From NCBI GenBank assembly GCA_902478455.1, contig CABSLJ010000138.1, positions 1 through 6,697 of the forward strand: a DNA stretch of 6,697 nucleotides, written 5' to 3'. Shown in pieces: positions 6,271 through 6,697 of the stretch (position 1 is the first letter of the stretch; every line of letters starts with the position of its first letter). Source of the stretch: an uncultured Oscillospiraceae bacterium. Lineage in GTDB: Bacteria; Bacillota; Clostridia; Oscillospirales; Acutalibacteraceae. The notes under the pieces are model-generated. The model was not told where the DNA came from. It searched no databases and was given only the letters and a program-made list of their open reading frames with translations. The position numbers were made by a program, and so were the translations under genes.

Positions 6271-6316
6271 AAAACCCCTCCGGATGCCGTGCCTGGTCCG
6301 GAGAAGGGGACACGGC
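6271..6316 (-). promoter_or_regulatory. Terminator-like hairpin in the SPFH operon leader
   Basis: On the - strand CCCC-TT-CTCCGG (6309-6298) pairs with CCGGAGGGG (6283-6275) and is followed by TTTT (6274-6271), the look of a weak intrinsic terminator. It lies between the candidate promoter (6372-6400) and the first ribosome-binding site (6213-6209). The upstream flank GCCGTG (6316-6311) is complementary to CACGGC in the hairpin loop (6291-6286). The two pairings could form an H-type pseudoknot or compete. It may be an attenuator, or it may terminate transcripts arriving from the right. No known riboswitch family was recognised. Confidence 0.4.
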
Positions 6317-6371
6317 GGTCTCAGGCGACGCGGGAAAAACACCGGATGCAGATCGCGGTAAGACTGCTTCT

Positions 6372-6400
6372 ATTATAATCGCTCGGACCTCTGAATTCCA
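6372..6400 (-). promoter_or_regulatory. Candidate promoter of the SPFH operon
   Basis: On the - strand a perfect TATAAT (6377-6372) lies 17 bases after TGGAAT (6400-6395), a poor -35. Transcription would begin near 6365 and give a leader of about 165 bases. No sigma-W-like promoter (AAC ... CGTA spacing) was found, although sigma-W drives the Bacillus ydj genes. Confidence 0.4.
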
Positions 6401-6448
6401 GCCCTTTTGAGATTTTTAAGCGCTGCCCGGAGGAGAATTTTTACTGTT

Positions 6449-6476
6449 TCTCCACGGCGGGCGCTGCGCCGGGAGA
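6449..6476. repeat. Inverted repeat in the right-end intergenic region
   Basis: TCTCC (6449-6453) pairs with GGAGA (6472-6476), and CGGCG (6455-6459) with CGCCG (6467-6471), around a 7-base loop and one bulged A. No U-tract follows on either strand, so it is not called a terminator. Function unknown. The rest of 6380-6506 shows no gene. Confidence 0.35.
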
Positions 6477-6506
6477 CACTGCATGAGAGGGGGCCGCGCC
6501 CTTACC

Positions 6507-6547
6507 AAAACAAACAGGGAGGATGCCGGATGCATCCTCCCTGTTTG
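6507..6547 (-). terminator. Strong terminator for transcription entering from the right
   Basis: CAAACAGGGAGGATGC (6511-6526) pairs perfectly with GCATCCTCCCTGTTTG (6532-6547), a 16-bp stem with a 5-base loop. On the - strand the stem ends in TTTG and is followed by TTTTGG, so it works best in that direction. It marks the 3' end of a - strand transcript that starts beyond the window and insulates the SPFH operon from it. Confidence 0.7.
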
Positions 6548-6576
6548 CGGGCAGGACTTATTTGTTTTTGGGCAGA

Positions 6577-6655
6577 CCCTGTCTTTCCACCGGACTCCCG
6601 TAACGAGAGCCGGCGCCGTTTGGCGCGCCGCATCAGCGGCGGCCGGAAGACAGGG
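6577..6655 (-). other. Cloverleaf-like inverted-repeat set (possible structured RNA)
   Basis: An outer stem pairs 6577-6588 with 6645-6655 (11 bp, one bulged base). Inside are three hairpins: 6590-6613 (CCGG/CCGG plus a 6-bp helix), about 6614-6625 (4 bp, loop GTTT) and 6627-6640 (GCCGC/GCGGC, loop ATCA). In the first arm, 6598/6606 is a G-U pair in - strand RNA but a C-A mismatch in + strand RNA. This favours a - strand transcript ending at the terminator 6507-6547. I cannot match it to a known RNA family; it is not a tRNA. Confidence 0.4.
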
Positions 6656-6697
6656 CGACCACTTTTTCCTGTTCAAGCCGGGGAAAGGGGAGCCGGA
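6633..6697 (-). CDS. Possible C-terminal end of a gene entering from the right
   Basis: A frame open from the window edge reads RLPFPRLEQEKVVALSSGRR and then TGA (6635-6633). It is about 85 bases upstream of the terminator at 6507-6547, a plausible place for a last gene to end. Only 20 codons are visible, no family can be named, and its last third overlaps the inverted-repeat set at 6577-6655. It could equally be non-coding. Confidence 0.25.
   Translation of the reverse strand, partial: RLPFPRLEQEKVVALSSGRR

Noticed and set aside
6311..6330. CTGAGA word in the SPFH leader suggesting a TPP riboswitch
   Set aside because: The other conserved TPP element (TGATCTGGATAAT-like) is missing, and the gene content has no link to thiamine.
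6216..6410. 64-codon + strand frame beginning ATG at 6216
   Set aside because: No Shine-Dalgarno site precedes it, it matches no family, and it is antisense to the SPFH operon leader and promoter.
6565..6587. AGACAGGGTCTGCC on the - strand resembling a cobalamin B12 box
   Set aside because: It fits only with gaps, and the other conserved parts of the cobalamin riboswitch are absent; the bases are explained by the outer stem of the cloverleaf.
6416..6676. 86-codon - strand frame at the right end
   Set aside because: It begins at TTG without a ribosome-binding site and reads straight through the 16-bp terminator stem.

Overview
The window looks like a moderately GC-rich chromosomal segment of a Gram-positive, clostridial-type bacterium (Firmicutes, perhaps Oscillospirales-like). 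This is inference from strong AGGAGG ribosome-binding sites before every gene, U-tailed hairpin terminators, a GNAT protein of clostridial type, and a zinc-ribbon SPFH protein beside a Tim44-like protein. No taxonomic marker gene is present. There are six convincing genes, one on the + strand and five on the - strand. No mobile element, CRISPR array, tRNA or rRNA was seen.

Layout, left to right. Positions 1-331 are an AT-rich non-coding stretch with candidate + strand promoters. They precede a GNAT acetyltransferase (332-1204, +). A short convergent intergenic region (1205-1342) holds two strong hairpins; the second is a clear terminator for the - strand. Next is a two-gene - strand operon of sugar-acid catabolism: KDPG aldolase carrying an extra C-terminal VOC (glyoxalase-fold) domain (3344-2379), followed 13 bases later by 2-keto-3-deoxygluconate kinase (2365-1343). 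Together they turn 2-keto-3-deoxygluconate into pyruvate and glyceraldehyde-3-phosphate, the shared lower part of hexuronate/pectin breakdown and the Entner-Doudoroff route. A good promoter lies at 3409-3436, with an inverted repeat centred on its -35 box.

The second - strand operon reads from about 6365 to a terminator near 3539. It encodes a small two-helix membrane protein (6199-5987), a membrane-anchored Tim44-like protein with a Gly/Asp-rich extracytoplasmic segment and a zinc ribbon (6003-5002), and an SPFH (stomatin/prohibitin/flotillin-type) protein ending in three zinc ribbons (4963-3653). The set resembles the Bacillus subtilis ydjGHI membrane-stress module but has no PspA gene in view, so it is the most likely place for an under-described membrane system. 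Its 5' leader (6214-6365) contains a terminator-like hairpin whose loop can pair with the adjacent upstream flank.

The right end (6380-6697) has no convincing complete gene. It holds a strong - strand terminator (6507-6547), a cloverleaf-like inverted-repeat set (6577-6655) and possibly the last 20 codons of a gene entering from outside the window.
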